From NCBI GenBank assembly GCA_036571765.1, contig BROE01000009.1, forward strand, positions 7,937,795-8,001,794: DNA of 64,000 nucleotides. The letters run 5' to 3'. Positions 63,367 to 64,000 of the stretch are shown piece by piece. This DNA comes from Plecoglossus altivelis. Its lineage: Eukaryota; Chordata; Actinopteri; Osmeriformes; Plecoglossidae. The translations under genes and the position numbers were made by a program. Under the pieces are notes generated by a model. That model ran no database searches. It worked only from the letters and a program-made list of their open reading frames with translations, and was not told the origin of the DNA. Numbering within the stretch: position 1 is the stretch's first letter; each line of letters begins with the position of its first letter.

Positions 63367-64000
63367 TTTTGTTTGAAAAAGAATTGTAACTTTATTAGCC
63401 AGCTAGTCGGCTTTTAGTAGACATGAAGTTGCATCCGAAATTACTGTAGAGGGCAATGTTTGCCATAAGCCCTGGGCAGGTATTCACTGCAGTCCAGTTA
63501 TATTTACCCTTTCCTTAGCAACCTGACTAATGTACAGTATTTTGTTTGTGTAGATGACTGTATCGTGCATCTCCTTTTGCATCCCCATTTTAGTAATGTA
63601 ATATAGTGTAACTTTTTTTGTTGTTGTAATAATCGATTCATTTTCTGACCTATGGATAACAATGGGTTCACAATATTATGCTTAAAATGTGACCATTCAG
63701 CTGGACATGACAGATAAACACAACTGTTCTTAATACAGTAGAGCCTAACAAAGAACATATTGTGTGATTCAGAGGCAGATGTTATCCACAACACAATTAC
63801 AGAAATCGAGAGCGAGAGAAAGAGAAAGCGAAGGAGAGCTAGAGAAAGAGAGAGGGAGAGGGTAAAAAAATACGGTGAGAGTATGGGCACACATTATGTA
63901 TGCAATTAATTTTCTATTGTAATTAGCAGTGTGAGGATGTCCTCTGTCTAGGCTAATTATATCTCTGTATTAAGCCTCAGTTGCACACACAAACCATGAG
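63367..64000. other. Upstream of afg1l, no gene seen
   Basis: Should contain the afg1l promoter. A purine-rich AGAGAGAAAG tract lies around 63800-63865. No further exon was recognised before the window ends. Confidence 0.5.

Overview
The window is a stretch of vertebrate nuclear genome, almost certainly a ray-finned (teleost) fish. The genes are split by GT-AG introns. Introns and spacers are full of CR1/L2/Rex-like LINE remnants, tRNA-derived SINE-like repeats, TA-flanked inverted-repeat elements and very long (TA)n and (GT)n microsatellites. Two stretches carry N bases (53 Ns at 18758-18810, one N at 21224), so this is a draft assembly.

Left half, about 1-28.4 kb. A short first exon on the minus strand at 2208-2265 is best explained as the start of a phospholipid phosphatase gene (PLPP family, probably plpp2). 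The next 10 kb is gene-poor and holds a degraded LINE (about 6.2-8.7 kb) and an 880-bp inverted-repeat transposon (11.7-12.6 kb). Then come isyna1 (inositol-3-phosphate synthase, plus strand, 12790-19351) and tpgs1 (tubulin polyglutamylase complex subunit 1, plus strand, 22080-28193). isyna1 has its first five coding exons and its last one, but the middle, about 240 residues, is missing around the N gap. From 19.6 to 29.7 kb the DNA is a mosaic of duplicated blocks, including a perfect 480-bp tandem duplication.

Middle, 28.4-33.6 kb: repeats, a transposase fragment, and two small unrecognised open frames that diverge from about 33.0 kb.

Right half, 33.6-63.4 kb, all on the minus strand. It holds ccdc162 (43 coding exons, about 2,194 residues, all splice phases compatible), foxo3 (two coding exons, 613 residues) and afg1l/lace1 (13 coding exons, 466 residues). 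The order afg1l-foxo3-ccdc162 mirrors human 6q21, whereas plpp2/tpgs1/isyna1 have human counterparts on chromosome 19p13. The repeat-rich 28-33 kb interval therefore looks like a synteny junction.

The genes do not form one pathway. They cover inositol synthesis, tubulin modification, a large coiled-coil protein of unknown role, an insulin-responsive transcription factor and a mitochondrial AAA ATPase. The most unexplained signal is a compact CCAAT-CCAAT-TATA promoter-like array on the plus strand inside the foxo3 intron (56.38-56.45 kb), followed by a short open frame and a splice-donor match. No CRISPR array, convincing RNA gene or bacterial-type operon was seen.
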